From Paragordius varius (lineage: Eukaryota > Nematomorpha): DNA of 64,000 nt. The DNA is taken from contig OZ176054.1 in NCBI GenBank assembly GCA_964247055.1, positions 5,580,001 through 5,644,000 on the forward strand. Direction: 5' to 3'. A program made the position numbers and the translations under genes. Positions 32,685 through 45,600 of this stretch are shown here, piece after piece (position 1 is the first letter of the stretch; each line of letters begins with the position of its first letter). Below the pieces are notes generated by a model, which was not told where the DNA came from, ran no database searches, and saw nothing but the letters and a program-made list of their open reading frames with translations.

Positions 32685-35600
32685 TGCAAAGTCCGACTCC
32701 CACCTCCGCGTGGTGCACCCTGGTTAATACCAACGGGAGCGGCAAAGGAAAGAAATCATCTGTGTGGGGTGTGGTGGAAAAAATAAACTACCATTATTTT
32801 TTCCTATAAAATACCACAATACCTGCATTCACACAGATGATAAAGCGGGTTTATCTGGCGCTATAACCAGTTGCTAGAAACAACCAATTTGTAATATATG
32901 TAAGCGGGGATGGAACTCCGTAAGCCCAGAAAGGCAATTCCATAGGTCAGGGACACCGAAATAGTCTCTTGATTTGCAAAGGCATGCAAATTGTAAAACA
33001 ATCGCCTTAATCATACCGTATATGAAAATAATGAATGAATTGACAACACTTTTAAACAATGATATATATTTTAAAAATGATAATATTAATATATGTGATA
33101 ATCTTAATTTTGATAATAATATTAATTTACATATAACAATATTAATGCTCTCCTAAAAAACCACAAACATCAAAAAACACCCAACAATATGGTAAAACCA
33201 CTTAAGATCGGCACTTGGAATATCTCGACGCTAGTCGGTAGATCAAACTTAGTTATCGACCAAATAAAAGAGAAAAACATTGACATCTGTTGCCTCCAGG
33301 AAACAAGATATAAATCTGAGGGAAAGCTGAATATAGACAACTATACAATTTTCTACAAAGGTCAAATGAAAGGCCAACATGGAGTGGCTATAGCTATTAA
33401 AAATGAATATTGTGATAATATAATAGAAGTAAACAGACACAACGAAAGAATTATCCAAATAAGTATCGGCTTTAAAAAACAAATTCTTAACATACTTTCC
33501 ATCTATGCTCCCCAGTCTGGATTAAGCGAAGCAACCAAACAAGCCTTTGGAACCAACTATACGACATTTCCCATGCAATACCTCCAAATGACAAAATTTT
33601 TATAGGTGGAGATTTCAATTCCCACGTTGGCACTAATGGTGAAGACTATATGAGAATACATGGAGGAAACGCTTTTGGCAGCCGTAACAAAGAAGGTGAT
33701 ACATTATTAGAACACTGCGCATCTCTTAGACTTACTATCTGCAATACCCTCTTCACGAAACCAGCAAAGAAATTAATAACTTATACAAGTGGTAATCAAA
33801 ATTCTATGGTAGACTACATTTTAACACCCATTCAAGATAGAAAATTCATTAAAGACTCTAAAACATACCTTACTGACACGCAACATAAATTAATTGTAGC
33901 AATAATAACAATAAACAAATCCTATTACCATAGTAACCAGAAACCTAAAATAAACTTAGAAAAATTACACCTTCCTGATCTTAAACTTCAACTCTCAGAA
34001 ACTGTCAATGCATCGCTTAGCCTCAACCACAAAACATCTGAACAAGCTTGGGATAATTTTAAAAACAGCATCATCCCAAATGTGCTTAATTGCTGTGGCA
34101 GAAAGAAAATATACAGGAAAAAACAACAATCAAATTTGTGGTGGTCAGAATCCATAAAACCTTTAATTAAAATTAAACGCAATAACTATAAAAGATGGAA
34201 ACAAACAAAAGATAAAAGAGACTTGGAATCATATATCAAATCAAATAAAAATTTACAACAAGCCATCAATATTTCAGCCAACAAAAAAGCTTTGGATTTA
34301 GCTAAAAAATTAGAACAAGACATGAAAAATCTTAAGATTTTTCGAACAATAAATTCAGTTAACAAGAATAAAAAGGACATTAAACAAATTTCCTATATTA
34401 AAGATAAAGATCAACAACTAGTAACTGAGTGGAGTGACATAAGCAATGTCTGGACAACGTATTACAAAGAACAATTTGCACAAAAACATGATTTTGAAAC
34501 AATAAACCAACCACCAGCAATTGGTCCTCGACCATTGATAACAACAGACGATGTAAGAGAAGCCTTGGCCAAGATGAAAAATAACAAAGCTACAGGCCCA
34601 TCTGAACTCAGCTGTGACATGATCAAAGCTTTACCACAATGCATTATACATTTAACTAACATATTCAATCTAATCTTATCAACGAATCGTATCCCAAATG
34701 ATTGGTCAAAAAGCACCATCATACCCATTTATAAAAACAAAGGAGACATACTCGTTTGCTCCTCCTACAGACCACTAAAGTTATTGGAACACCCGTTAAA
34801 AATTTTTGAATCCATTATTGAATCAAAGCTAAGATCAATCGTTAGTATACAGGAATCACAATATGCCTATACCAAACAGTAGCACAATTGATGCAATCTT
34901 CATTTTGAGAAGATTGCAAGAGAACTATTTAGCGAAAAATAAAAAACTATATCATATTTTTATTGATTTACAAAGGGCCTTTGATTGTATCCCCAGGAAG
35001 TTGATCACATCCACACTACGAGCCAATAATGTAGATGATTGGATAATTAAATCAATAGAAATGATGTACTACAAAACAACAAACTGCGTCAGATTAACAC
35101 TAGGTAACACAGCTTTTGTTCCAAACGAATCTGGTCTTCATCAAGGCTCCATCCTAAGCCCTCTACTCTTCATTTTAATAATGGATTACCTAACAAAAGA
35201 TATAAAACAAGGCCCACCATGGGAACTTATCTATGCGGACGACATTGTCCTCACCGCAACATCAATGGAAGCATTAAATCAAAAGTACAACACATGGAAA
35301 TCACACTTAGAAAAGGGTGGAATGAATATAAATATAAGCAAAACAAAGGTAATGATAACGGGTGAAACTGTATATGAACGACCTAAGTTTCCATGTGGAG
35401 TATGTGATTTAGATGTTAAACTCAATTCAATCTTATGTACATCATGCAATAAGTGGGTACACAAAAAGTGCTCGCTTATAAAAGGGAAACTAATCAATAA
35501 TGACAAATTTATATGTGAATCATGTAAAAATAAAACAATAAATCACTCATCCACTTCCCTAAATTACGTTTATATGGCAGACACCAAAATCGAATTGGTT

Positions 35601-36180
35601 AATAATTTACTTGGGTGATGTCATACATTGCCTAGGTGGAATAAACCAATCAGTTAAATATAGATCCCAACAGGCTTGGGTAAAATATCATCAACTTAAA
35701 TTTGTCCTCAAAAATAAACATATATCAGCAAAAAACAAAGGTTTGATTTACAAAGCCGGCATACGTCCCATACTCCTGTATGGTTGCGAAACGTGGCCGA
35801 TGACAGATTCAATCGAGAAAAAACTAATGAACTTAGAAAAACGGATACTAAATTTATTCCAACCCAATAAGTCAAATTCAAATTTACATCAACTCTACCA
35901 AATTGAACCTTTAAATGTCATGCTCAGAAAAAATAGGCTCGGATATTTCGGACACATCAAACGTGCTCCAGAACAATGGACAAATAAAATTTTATCCCTA
36001 CATCCCGAAGGTAACAATCGCAGGGGCAGACCAACATTCAACTGGGAAAAAACAATAAATAATGATTTAAGTGTTGCCAACATTGATGATAACGCCTGGC
36101 AGGATCGCAAATATTACAGACAGCTTCTATACGGATACAATGGCTAGCCATTACACAAAGACGATACGAGAGGGGATACG
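32685..36180 (+). mobile_element. LINE retrotransposon, RTE/CFDP2-type, plus strand, with PHD-like finger
   Basis: Better preserved relative of the minus-strand LINE at 13-16.5 kb. From 33189: APE-like endonuclease (GTWNISTLVG, CCLQETRYKSEG, IGGDFNSHVG in another frame, LITYTSGNQNSMVDYIL), a Lys-rich linker, reverse transcriptase (ATGPSELSCDMIK, SSYRPLKLLEHPLK, IFIDLQRAFDCIPR, GLHQGSILSPLLF, YADDIVL near 35237), then a zinc-finger-like block (CGVC, CTSC, WVHKKC, CESC; 35395-35530) and a C-terminal domain to 36147 (AGIRPILLYGCETW, LGYFGHIKR, RRGRPTFNW). Open frames 33189-33605, 33650-34882, 34863-35618 and 35611-36147 show about three frame changes. The 5' region has CCACCTCCGCGTGGTG. It ends about 400 bp before RNASEK. 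Confidence 0.93.
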
Positions 36181-36572
36181 AGATAAACTTTTAAGGGGTC
36201 GCCAACAACCTATATTTGCGTCTAAAGAATGTAAACATAATTTGCCTTAAAATGCTAACAAAAACTTAATTTGGCAGATAGATTTTTAAGTAGAGTTTTT
36301 TATCCTAAAAATTACATTGTGATAAATACGTCTTTACACTCATTTGGCCCAAGTATTGGTGTAAAAAGCTAGCCCAAAATAAAATGAAGTATTATCCAAA
36401 CATAAAATACCGAAATATAGCTCTTTAAAATCCATTATCAGTATATGTTTGTAGATAATACCAGCAATGCATAATTGTTCCCCCAAATACCACTAATAAA
36501 AATATTGATTTTACACCTGTTTTTTCAAAAAATTCACATATGCACTAATTCTTATGCCGTAGTTCACCTCTG

Positions 36573-36903
36573 ATGAAGCTTCGAGTTTGCGGACCAAAAT
36601 ATTCAATTTGTTGCTCCCTATTAAGCATATGGGGAATATTTATGCTGGTATTTTATTTTTTCAATATATGATGTATTGAAATTAATAATTAATTTTATTT
36701 AGGTGTTGCTTGGCATATTTTTTTATGTTGGGAGTGCTACACTGATTGAGGATGTTTCAGTTCCTCATCACGAATGGTCAATCGCTAAAGTGGAAAAAGG
36801 CTATAAACAAAATGCGACTAATTGCTTTATCGCAGCGGCAATTTATTTAATCACATTACTTTTTTCCCTGTTTCAATATTATTTAAATAAAAAAGAAATG
36901 TAA
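36573..36903 (+). CDS. RNASEK: Ribonuclease kappa / V-ATPase-associated membrane protein (RNASEK)
   Basis: Small two-helix membrane protein, first described as an RNase and now known in the V-ATPase membrane sector and endosomal uptake (family knowledge). Exon 1 is 36573-36647 and encodes KLRVCGPKYSICCSLLSIWG then IFML. A 55-bp intron (36648-36702, GTATTT...TTTAG) follows, then exon 2 at 36703-36903 with LLGIFFYVGSATLIEDV, NATNCFIAAAIYLI and the tail YYLNKKEM. Joined protein 91 residues, close to the family's usual size (human about 98). Each block aligns with human ([48 protein letters not shown]). The GTG at 36703 is the spliced exon edge, not a start. Transcribed towards the receptor gene ending at 37507. 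Confidence 0.92.
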
Positions 36904-36989
36904 ATTAACCACCATTACCGATATTTTATGACATTAAATTATAAAAATAAAAGTGATATGTAATTTTGGCTAAATTAAATAGTTAACAC

Positions 36990-37330
36990 CGACCATTTAA
37001 TGATTTACGTATTATTGGTTTGGCCTTTAAAATCTTGTTCTATGATTTGAGTCCACTCTCTTTTCGGTTGGTGGCAGGGATCTGTAAATCAAGAATTCTT
37101 TTTGCATATGAGTCTATACTGGATCTGCCTATGTGTCCAAAATACCGAAATCTATTTGTCCTGATAAAAGCTCTTATTGGTTCTAGTTCATTTATGGTAA
37201 AATTCACAATATATTTTAATATTTTGTCTTCCGTTCCAAAAACATTAAACGATTTAATGATTTGTAGAATAATTATTTTACTGGTTTCTCGAGAGTCATT
37301 TTTCCGTTCAAAGTTCCTTATTTAATTCTC
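36990..37330 (-). mobile_element. LINE 3' fragment
   Basis: The minus strand reads NELEPIRAFIRTNRFRYFGH then IGRSSIDSYAKRILDLQIPA, which aligns with the C-terminal domain of the LINEs in this window (LGYFGHIKRAPEQWTNKIL). It is a short truncated piece between RNASEK and the 3' end of the next receptor gene. Confidence 0.75.
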
Positions 37331-37506
37331 TGGGTTTTCAATTGTTCATCGCTAATTTTTTAACATCAACTTCAATGTTCTAAAAACTTAAACTTTTTCT
37401 AGGCTTTTCTTTTCAAGCAAAAATAATGTTTTAGCCTTAAAATTGAGATATATATATATTACGCCATATAGATTAAAATTTATTACGCTCACTAGTTTAT
37501 TTTCAA

Positions 37507-39383
37507 TTACGATTGATGCGGATTACAAAATAAAAAATATTTGCAACAATCTAGCACATCTCTACGATAAATCTTGTTGCACAAAAAATTTATGTAAAAG
37601 GTAGAAGCAAAAAATAGATATTGTAGTAATGTTAAGAAAACGTACAAATCATTAACCACATCCTCGGATATAATATAAAGTAAGTTATCTATTAACATAT
37701 CTATTATACAAATCGGTAATCTAAATATAAAAAATTCGATTAACAATACATAAATGGTGATATTATGTTGTTTCATCTCTTGTGCGTAAGCGAGATTCGT
37801 AAATTTTTCTCTATTTTGTCTCCCGCGATATTTTTGAGAGGGGTAATGAAAAACCTTAAACTGTTTCCTTGCGGTTGAAATTGTGTTATTGGAGGGAAAT
37901 TCTTTGACACTTTGATTTTTTACAATGGTGTCAGAATCAATTTGTTCAATGGCTTGGCTATGTTCTACGCAAATAAGGTATAATGGGTTAGAAATTTTTA
38001 AAAGGCAGAGTTTAAATATTTATACTATTAATCAGTTTTATTTAACTTTAACCTCTCTTATTAACAAATAATATCATTAGGAAGCTATTTTAATTTAGAA
38101 ATCCTATATGTATATATTCTAGATATTATAATTGGTATATATTTTCCGTTATTTCCTCAAATTATTAATATTTTAATCAATATGTGAAATTGCCTCTATA
38201 ATTTTAACTGATTTAAAATATGATATAATTAATATAGTGTGTAAATCCAATATTTTCATTATAAAGTATAAACCGTTTAAATAGTCAGTTATTACGAATG
38301 GCTGATCTGATTTGTGGATATTTTGAACCTCACCTGAACTTTTTTTTAGTTTTTTTAAATAATATTTGTCAAAAGGGAAAAGGATTTTTTAAAGAGTAAT
38401 GATACTAAACTGTACATTTCTTCACAATTATCGCTCCAAATATACGTTTATCTCAATTTTATTGGCTTATGAAAGCTGGTGGACGCATTTTTATGAATAC
38501 TACCAATATTATGTAAAATTAAGGATTTACCTGTAAGAAATAGTTGAGTTCGTTGTTGTGGTATAATTCGCTTCCTACGGCGATGGACCACATAACATTT
38601 GATAGAAATTATGATAGACATTGGTATTATGTTAACAACCAACTCCCTGACCACATGATAAGCCACCCAAAGATTAAGTAATCGGGCCCTTCCAGGTATA
38701 AATATTTCTTGCACATATATTGTGTAGGGTAAGCTAGTATTATCTATTATACGGAGAGGTATGGCTCTATCATAGTAGGCTGAAATAGTTGAAGTGTTTG
38801 GGGTTATTGTAAACGTATCGACATAGAACCAAAGAGTTGTCGGTGCATACCATAAGGCATGATAAATGGCCGAGGTGCCGATAAATCCAATTAAGTATTT
38901 GGTTTTTAACAATGCCTCAATTCGGAACGGATATACAACCACCATGAGTTGGATGATGAAAGTTAACATAACGATGGAAAAAGTGAAAGAAATTAGAAAT
39001 TTGGACAGTGGAAACTGTACATAACTTAAATAGTAAAGCCATTGATACGAATTCCAAACCGTTTTACAACACAATCCAAGAACTCTTGTACGTATCAATG
39101 GAAGCGGAATTTGCATGCACAAAACTAGGATACTAAATATGTAAAATGTCCCAAAAAGTATATAATTAAGCCGAATCAAATTGTGTTTTTGACCAGTGCG
39201 TTTGGCTATACGATTTCCGATATTATGATAAATTTTTAAATTAAATATGAATGCTAATATATTACCGATCAAACCAAAAACCAAAATGAAATAAGTGAAT
39301 ATGAGGTTGAATAAAACAAGTTCTCGATTTGGCTGTTGCATATCCTTCATTTTAGAGTTGAATGATATATATTTTTTTAGCAA
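37507..39383 (-). CDS. Atypical rhodopsin-type receptor, paralogue 1
   Basis: Two exons: 39383-38531 (helices 1-5) and 37964-37507 (rest of loop 3, helices 6-7). The phase-1 intron 37965-38530 runs from TTACAG|GTAAAT to TTGCGTAG. Total 436 residues. Helix 1 ~24-50 (FGLIGNILAF), helix 2 ~72-95, helix 3 ~118-150 with YVQFPLSKFLISF and IIQLMVVVYPF, helix 4 ~160-188 (LWYAPTTLWFYV), helix 5 ~240-266 (RELVVNIIPM), helix 6 with FRLPICI, helix 7 ending NFLCNKIYRRDV. The order of helices and the YPF after helix 3 resemble FMRFamide-type peptide receptors. The DRY arginine is absent (IQL), helix 2 lacks the usual Asp, and NPxxY reads NFLCN. Ligand unknown. Confidence 0.8.
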
Positions 39384-40611
39384 ATGACATGTACATTAAT
39401 ATTTTGGATTATTGTGATAACCGATAAATGCACACTTAGATAACAAAATTAAGAATTAATCCGCACCTAATTGCACGGATAATCTAATCTTATAACTTAT
39501 TCTTTGACAAATTTAACCAAGATTGACTTAACCATATTTTAAAAGGGATTAGAGATTCTATTTTTAACACCTTGCTAACTTACAAAATACAAGACATTAG
39601 ATGAGGATCTGAATAGGATTTTTTTAAAATCATTAATATTAATTAATAAAAAATACGTTATGCAAAAAATCAAAAATCAATTATTGTATAAAAAATGTTT
39701 TTGGTTGAAATTTTTATCGATTTTTTAAATCAATCTCTCACAAAATAATTAGCATTTAAATAATATGCAGAATAGACCATCTATAATAACCCCAGGAAAA
39801 TATACGACTCATTACTGCATGATGACCCTACTTTAACAAAACCTAAAAATATCTTTCTTATATGTGTAATTTAATATTTTCCTAATAAAAAGGTAAAATG
39901 ATTCTTTACTGATTGTTACACAATGCACCAAAAATTGTATCAAGATCATACCTTAGGTTTTGGGGGTGAGTTAGTTAAGAAAGTTATATCCTTTTTATCG
40001 TAGTTACATTGAAAATTTGCAAAATCAGCGCATTAACTATAATTTTGGAATAAAACTATGATAATATATTAAATATATTTTTATGTGAAAACCGAAAGTA
40101 TAACTTAAAATGGACGATAACTCTTTGTGCAACTGAAATTTTAAGCGTGCTAGATAACAGCACATTTAAAAAATGGTTTTGACAAAATGAAAGCGAATTT
40201 CATCCATTTTTATACTCACCAGTAACGGTATATAATACATTTTTACACATTTTGTTGCCAACATTTATCACCCCAGTTTTGATTAATTTTGATCGTTGCC
40301 AAATCTTTTCGAAATGTATATTATATTTTAATATTAATTTGACGTGTAACAAATCTTTACGATGATAGAAATGTTAAAAAGGCATTAAGTCATGTAAAAT
40401 TAATTTATGATATGTAATTATTTAAGATGTTTCCATGCTTTAAACTGAGAGTAAGCTTCGACAAAAGAATTTTTACATAGTTTAATTTGCGTTTTGGAGT
40501 TATAATATCATCTCAAATGCATTTTTTATTTAACCATCACGGTCCAATTTAACGGGTTTCTGATTTTGCTTCATAATTATTTTTATATATAATACATAAT
40601 ATATATATATA
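39384..40611. other. A+T-rich intergenic stretch, no gene recognised
   Basis: 5' flank of receptor paralogue 1. It contains only short chance frames and a short AT run before the foldback element. Confidence 0.45.
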
Positions 40612-41845
40612 CACTGTGTGCAAAAAAGAGGGTCATTTTGATACAAAAAAAAATTTTTTTCATGAGATAGCTTATGACCAGCGTATTCATTTGCCGCTTT
40701 TTATTTGTTGACAACCCAGTTCTTGAAATATTGAGAAAAAATCGAAATCGGGCAAAAAGTGAAAATTAAGGATAATTCAAAAAATAATGATAAAATCTGA
40801 AATATTATCGTTTATTATCATTTTAGGAAATATTTTCAATATATAAATAGCCTAAAATCATATAGTTAGGGTTTCTATAAAATGTCAGGTCAAAAGATGG
40901 CGTTTTCTTTTATCACACAAAAGACAAAAAAAATTTAATGTATATTAAAATAATTTTTTTTATTATTTACTACCTAAACTCACTATTAAAATCATAACAT
41001 TCGTATTTTATTCAGAAAAATAAACTTCTAAATCAAAATAAAACCAAAAATATTGTTTGCATTTTTTTGTCATCTGGGTTATGAGTATATAAAAAATTTA
41101 TATTGTTTTATTTTGGATTCTTACATGATTAGGCAATATTAAGTACACAATTTATGCAAAATAGGATTAAAAAGTAGTAGAATATCAACCAACAATCCTT
41201 ACAATTTCCTGTAACACGTCTGTTTTATGACAAATTAATATTTGTATTGGGATTTGTAGGGATTGTTGGTTGATATTCCACTAATTTTCAATCCTATTTT
41301 GCATAAATTATATACGATTCCCACTCATTTAAGAATCCAAAATAAAAGAGTATAAATTTTTTATACACTCATAAACTAGATGACAAAAAATGCAAAAATA
41401 AAAAACAATATTTTTGGTTTTATTTTAATATAGAAGTTTATTTTCCTGAATAAAATATGAATATTAAGATTTTAATAGTGAGTTTAGGTAGTAAATAATT
41501 AAAAAAATTATTTTAATTTAGTTTCATTAAATTTATTTGTCTTTTATATGTGATAAAAGAAAACGCCATTTTTTGACCTGAAATTTTATAAAACCACTAA
41601 CTATATGATTAAGAGCTATTTTATATATTGAAAATATCTCCTAAAATGAAAACGATAATATTCAGATTTTATCATTATTTTTTGAATTATCCTTAATTTT
41701 CACTTTTTGCCCGATTTCGATTTTCGCTCAATATTTCAAAAACTAGGTTGTCAACAAATAAAAATTTTTGCGGCAAATGAATACCATGGTCAAAAGCTAT
41801 CTCATGAAAAAAAAATTTTTCGTTAAAATTTTTTTGCACACAGTG
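40612..41845. mobile_element. Mariner/Tc1-like foldback element, 1234 bp
   Basis: Begins CACTGTGTGCAAAAAA and ends TTTTTTTGCACACAGTG, flanked by TA on both sides, the target used by mariner/Tc1 elements. The whole body is two inverted arms of about 590 bp that meet around 41203-41259 (AATATCAACCAACAATCC against GGATTGTTGGTTGATATT). The arms are very similar with scattered differences. No transposase frame is seen. Confidence 0.88.
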
Positions 41846-42654
41846 TATATATATTAAGAAATTGTTTTTGGTTTCAATAAACTTCTAACGAATTTTTTAT
41901 AATGTGCGGTAAATTGCGTTTAGAAATTTCGTTTTTACAAAAGTGCTTTTATAGATTTAATAGATATATTTTGTTATTAGTGGGGGAGAACTTTTAATTG
42001 TTGTGTTTTTCTACGAAAACTTATTTTAAATGGTGAGGTAACAGTTAAGTAATATATATTAACTAAAACACTTATTATATAAATTTTATTAATTTATTGA
42101 ATAAAGTAAAATAAATATTTGATTTATATATTCGTATGTTGGAATAATATAGCAATGATAATTATAGATGTATTAGAAATTTGAATTTAAAACTGCGCAA
42201 TATTAATGTAGATAGATCATAAGTGACTAGAAATGATGGATATAGAAAGATATTTTTTTAATTGTATTAATTCCAACGTGTATAACATAGGCAGTTAATT
42301 TGAGTGCATATTATGATTACGATGGTGAATTGTTCTGTTTCTGTGAAATAGATGTATTTTAAAAATTTAAGAATAAACACTAATAACAAATTTTGAAAAA
42401 TGTAGAGCGCAAAAATGTGGTATGATTATTAAGTTTAGCATCTCTATAATTAATAATTCTGCCCTTGAATTTTAAATTATTCGGAAATATTACAATTGGA
42501 CAAAAATTAAAAAATATTGTAATTATCATCATTTTTAATTTTAAATAATATCGGAATATATATCTCAAAAAGAGCCCTTTATAATTTAAACTTTGTCTTC
42601 GCACAAATTTTACCAAAACCCAAAAGTCAAACCTTTTTATATTATGTGTATCCA
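41846..42654. other. A+T-rich intergenic stretch, no gene recognised
   Basis: 3' flank of IFRD. The minus-strand frame 42658-42380 begins downstream of the IFRD stop and resembles nothing known. Confidence 0.45.
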
Positions 42655-45600
42655 TCACTCTTCTACCAACATTGAATCAATGTTTCTATTTGCATTTTTG
42701 AAATGGCGAGCCTTTTGCAAACTTATCGTTCGAGTCTTGTCCTGAGCCATCATTTCAGCCTGTTTATCTCGTTTGGAAACTTCGAAAGAGCCAGAAAGTC
42801 CATTAGCTCCATCAAAAGCATTGTATGAAAGAGATGGGCCAAGGTTAAATAAATGACGAATTCCGTCATTGTCCTACATGTAGTTAGATAAATGACAAAA
42901 TTTATAATTTACATTTGGTAACGACCATTAAATTAAACAATCGCTCCAAGTTTTTTTTGAAAAATAAAAAGTGATTTTTAAAAAACATATATTGTTATAA
43001 ATTATCACAATTCATCCAATATTTGTAAAAAGTATAAATAAATATTTGAAAACATACACGAAGATGTATAACCGCTCCATGTCCCAAAATCAAACAAAGG
43101 ATTTCATATTGGATAACATCAATCCAGGATTCCAATTTGATATTTTCCTCTTTGGTTCCGCGTCCAATTCTATATAAAATTACATAATTTATAATGTCCA
43201 ACCATTTATAACACTTCCTTTAAATCTATTAAATTTTTTTGTAATACCTAATGTTTTCCATTTTGAATCCATTCTTTTCGTCTCGGTGTTCTAGGAGAAA
43301 AGTATTTTCAACAGGATTATCTGCCTTAATTTGCGTAAGGTTTATAGCAGGGTTATTGGTAACAGATATCTTGGTAGTTTCAAGAGGTGGGGACTCACTG
43401 CAAAATATGAAGGATATGAATAATAACTAAATGCTGATATTATCTTGATATAATCTAGCTTTTCAAAATAAAATACCGTAACTGAATAATCGCAGATTAT
43501 GTAAAAAAATCGGTCAAGATACCATCATCATGAATGTGAATTTTATCATGACTCAGTTTAAAATTAATTTTTAAAATAATAACACAATATTTAAAAAATT
43601 TGTCAAGGATATTATTATATATAAATTTTCCTTATTTTTGATTTAAAAAACCCATATATAATCAAATAATTAGTAAATACGGAATATCAGATAATTGGTC
43701 TTCCTGTGGCGATTTAGTTTCGATGCTGGAAATCGTAGAAACATTATTTCCGACAGTGCCGTTATGATGTCCTCCATCATTCATTGATAGAGCATGTTGA
43801 AAAGTTTGCAAAATACGTCGAAATAGATTACGGGAGACGCGCTGTTCGCGTTTAGAGGTATATTTTGGGTTATCGGCAACCAAGGCCGTTAATATCGCCA
43901 CAATTTCTGTCAAATAGTTGGCAGGACTTTGTTGTGGCACTACATAAATTATACGATACCAAATTCAATAATTTTGCAAATGTTTTATGTTGGCAATTAA
44001 ATAGTTTTTAAGATAATAATTTTCATATAACATATATATTATTGTAATAAATAAAAAATACTCCGGTTATAATATCTCACTCTGTTAATTATATGCTCCT
44101 GGGCCAAATTAAATTCTAAAATATGTTTTATATTTGTATTTGGCATGATGTATAAATTTGAGGTCTTAAGGACTCAATTTTAGTAAAAATTGTAATAACA
44201 CAGAAAAAATGATACACTATGCTCAAATCATATATTAAATATCAAATATTGGCCATAATTCATTTCTAAAGAGAATTTAGGATATTCGATAATGTTAAAG
44301 ATCGAATTTAAAGCCTTTAAGGGGAAATCTAATGGTATATGCATAGCATACAGAGGTGTCCAACACAAATGGCTTCGCGGGCCTTATTTTACAAAATATA
44401 TGAGTATAACAGAAATTTTACATTTTAGGAACAAAACTGTGAAACCTACTATTAATTATAACAATTTTTGGTACATTGCCAAAATTCAGAGAAAAATAAT
44501 CGGGAAATCTGTTTAAAATCTTTTCTTAGATTAGATAAAATTTTGTATTCAGATTTCTCGCAGGCTACAGACTTACTTTGGAGGGCCGCGTGTTGGACAC
44601 CATTGGCTTAGTATATAACAATAGAATATTAAAAAACTAATAGAAAATGACATATTTATTTAACCAAAAAAAAATATTAAAATCAACAAAGATGGTCGAT
44701 GTATAATAAAATTGCTAAACGCTATAAAAATAGCAAGGGCAGTCTCTCGCTACTACACCTAAAAACTACAATTATAAATAGTGCAACTTCAATAAAACCT
44801 CCAGAATCTGTGGTAGATTGTAGGGGTTTTGAAAAAAGATCAGGATAAATTTCATAGCAGATAGCTAAGCATTCACACGCAGCCATTTTAATTGGTAGTG
44901 GAATAGATGAAGTTAACTCCAAGTTGAGAGGTTTTTGTAGGAGATAAGGTACAATTCTATTATATAAAATGATTGATAAAAAAATGGTGTTACAAAATAT
45001 TAATTAACCAATTTAGCAAAATTATGTCTTTTCTAATTTTATCTACACGTAATCCTTTGACTTGGATAATTATTTTTTAAACAAAAATTATAACTTTTCA
45101 ATAATAGGTTTAGCTTGTGTCCTATCCATTGCAGTAATAAGAAGAGACCAACAATTCAAAGCACGAGCACGAAAGTCGGCGATTCTGTTTTTTTAGATTG
45201 TCAAAAGTAATAATAGTAAATATTTGGGTGTAATTGCAATTATTAAACATAAATTATGAAATAAAAATTTTCATATTTACCTTATTTTATACATATACTA
45301 TAATGTAAAATTGTAATTGAATGTTAAGGCAAACATTTAAAATAATGTAATATAAATTCAAATGACATTGCTATTTTGTTGATAAATTATATAAAGTAAA
45401 CAATATATCTTTTTAAAAACGCAAATTTGGGTTCTCATATGAGTTTAAATAAAGGTAATAATAAGTTGTATAAATAATATAATTTTGGTTTGCCGAAGTT
45501 TATATAAGAACATTTTTCAAGTGTTTAATTCTAATTTTCGAATTAACGTAACTTTTTTCTTTCACACAAAATACACCAAATTAGCTGTTTGGCTTTAAAA

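Noticed and set aside
36703-36903. RNASEK second exon as a complete gene starting at GTG
   Set aside because: TTTAG lies directly before it, and an upstream exon supplies the conserved N-terminus in phase.
42380-42658. Minus-strand 92-residue frame downstream of IFRD
   Set aside because: It starts next to the IFRD stop in another frame and shows no conserved features, so it is likely 3' UTR.
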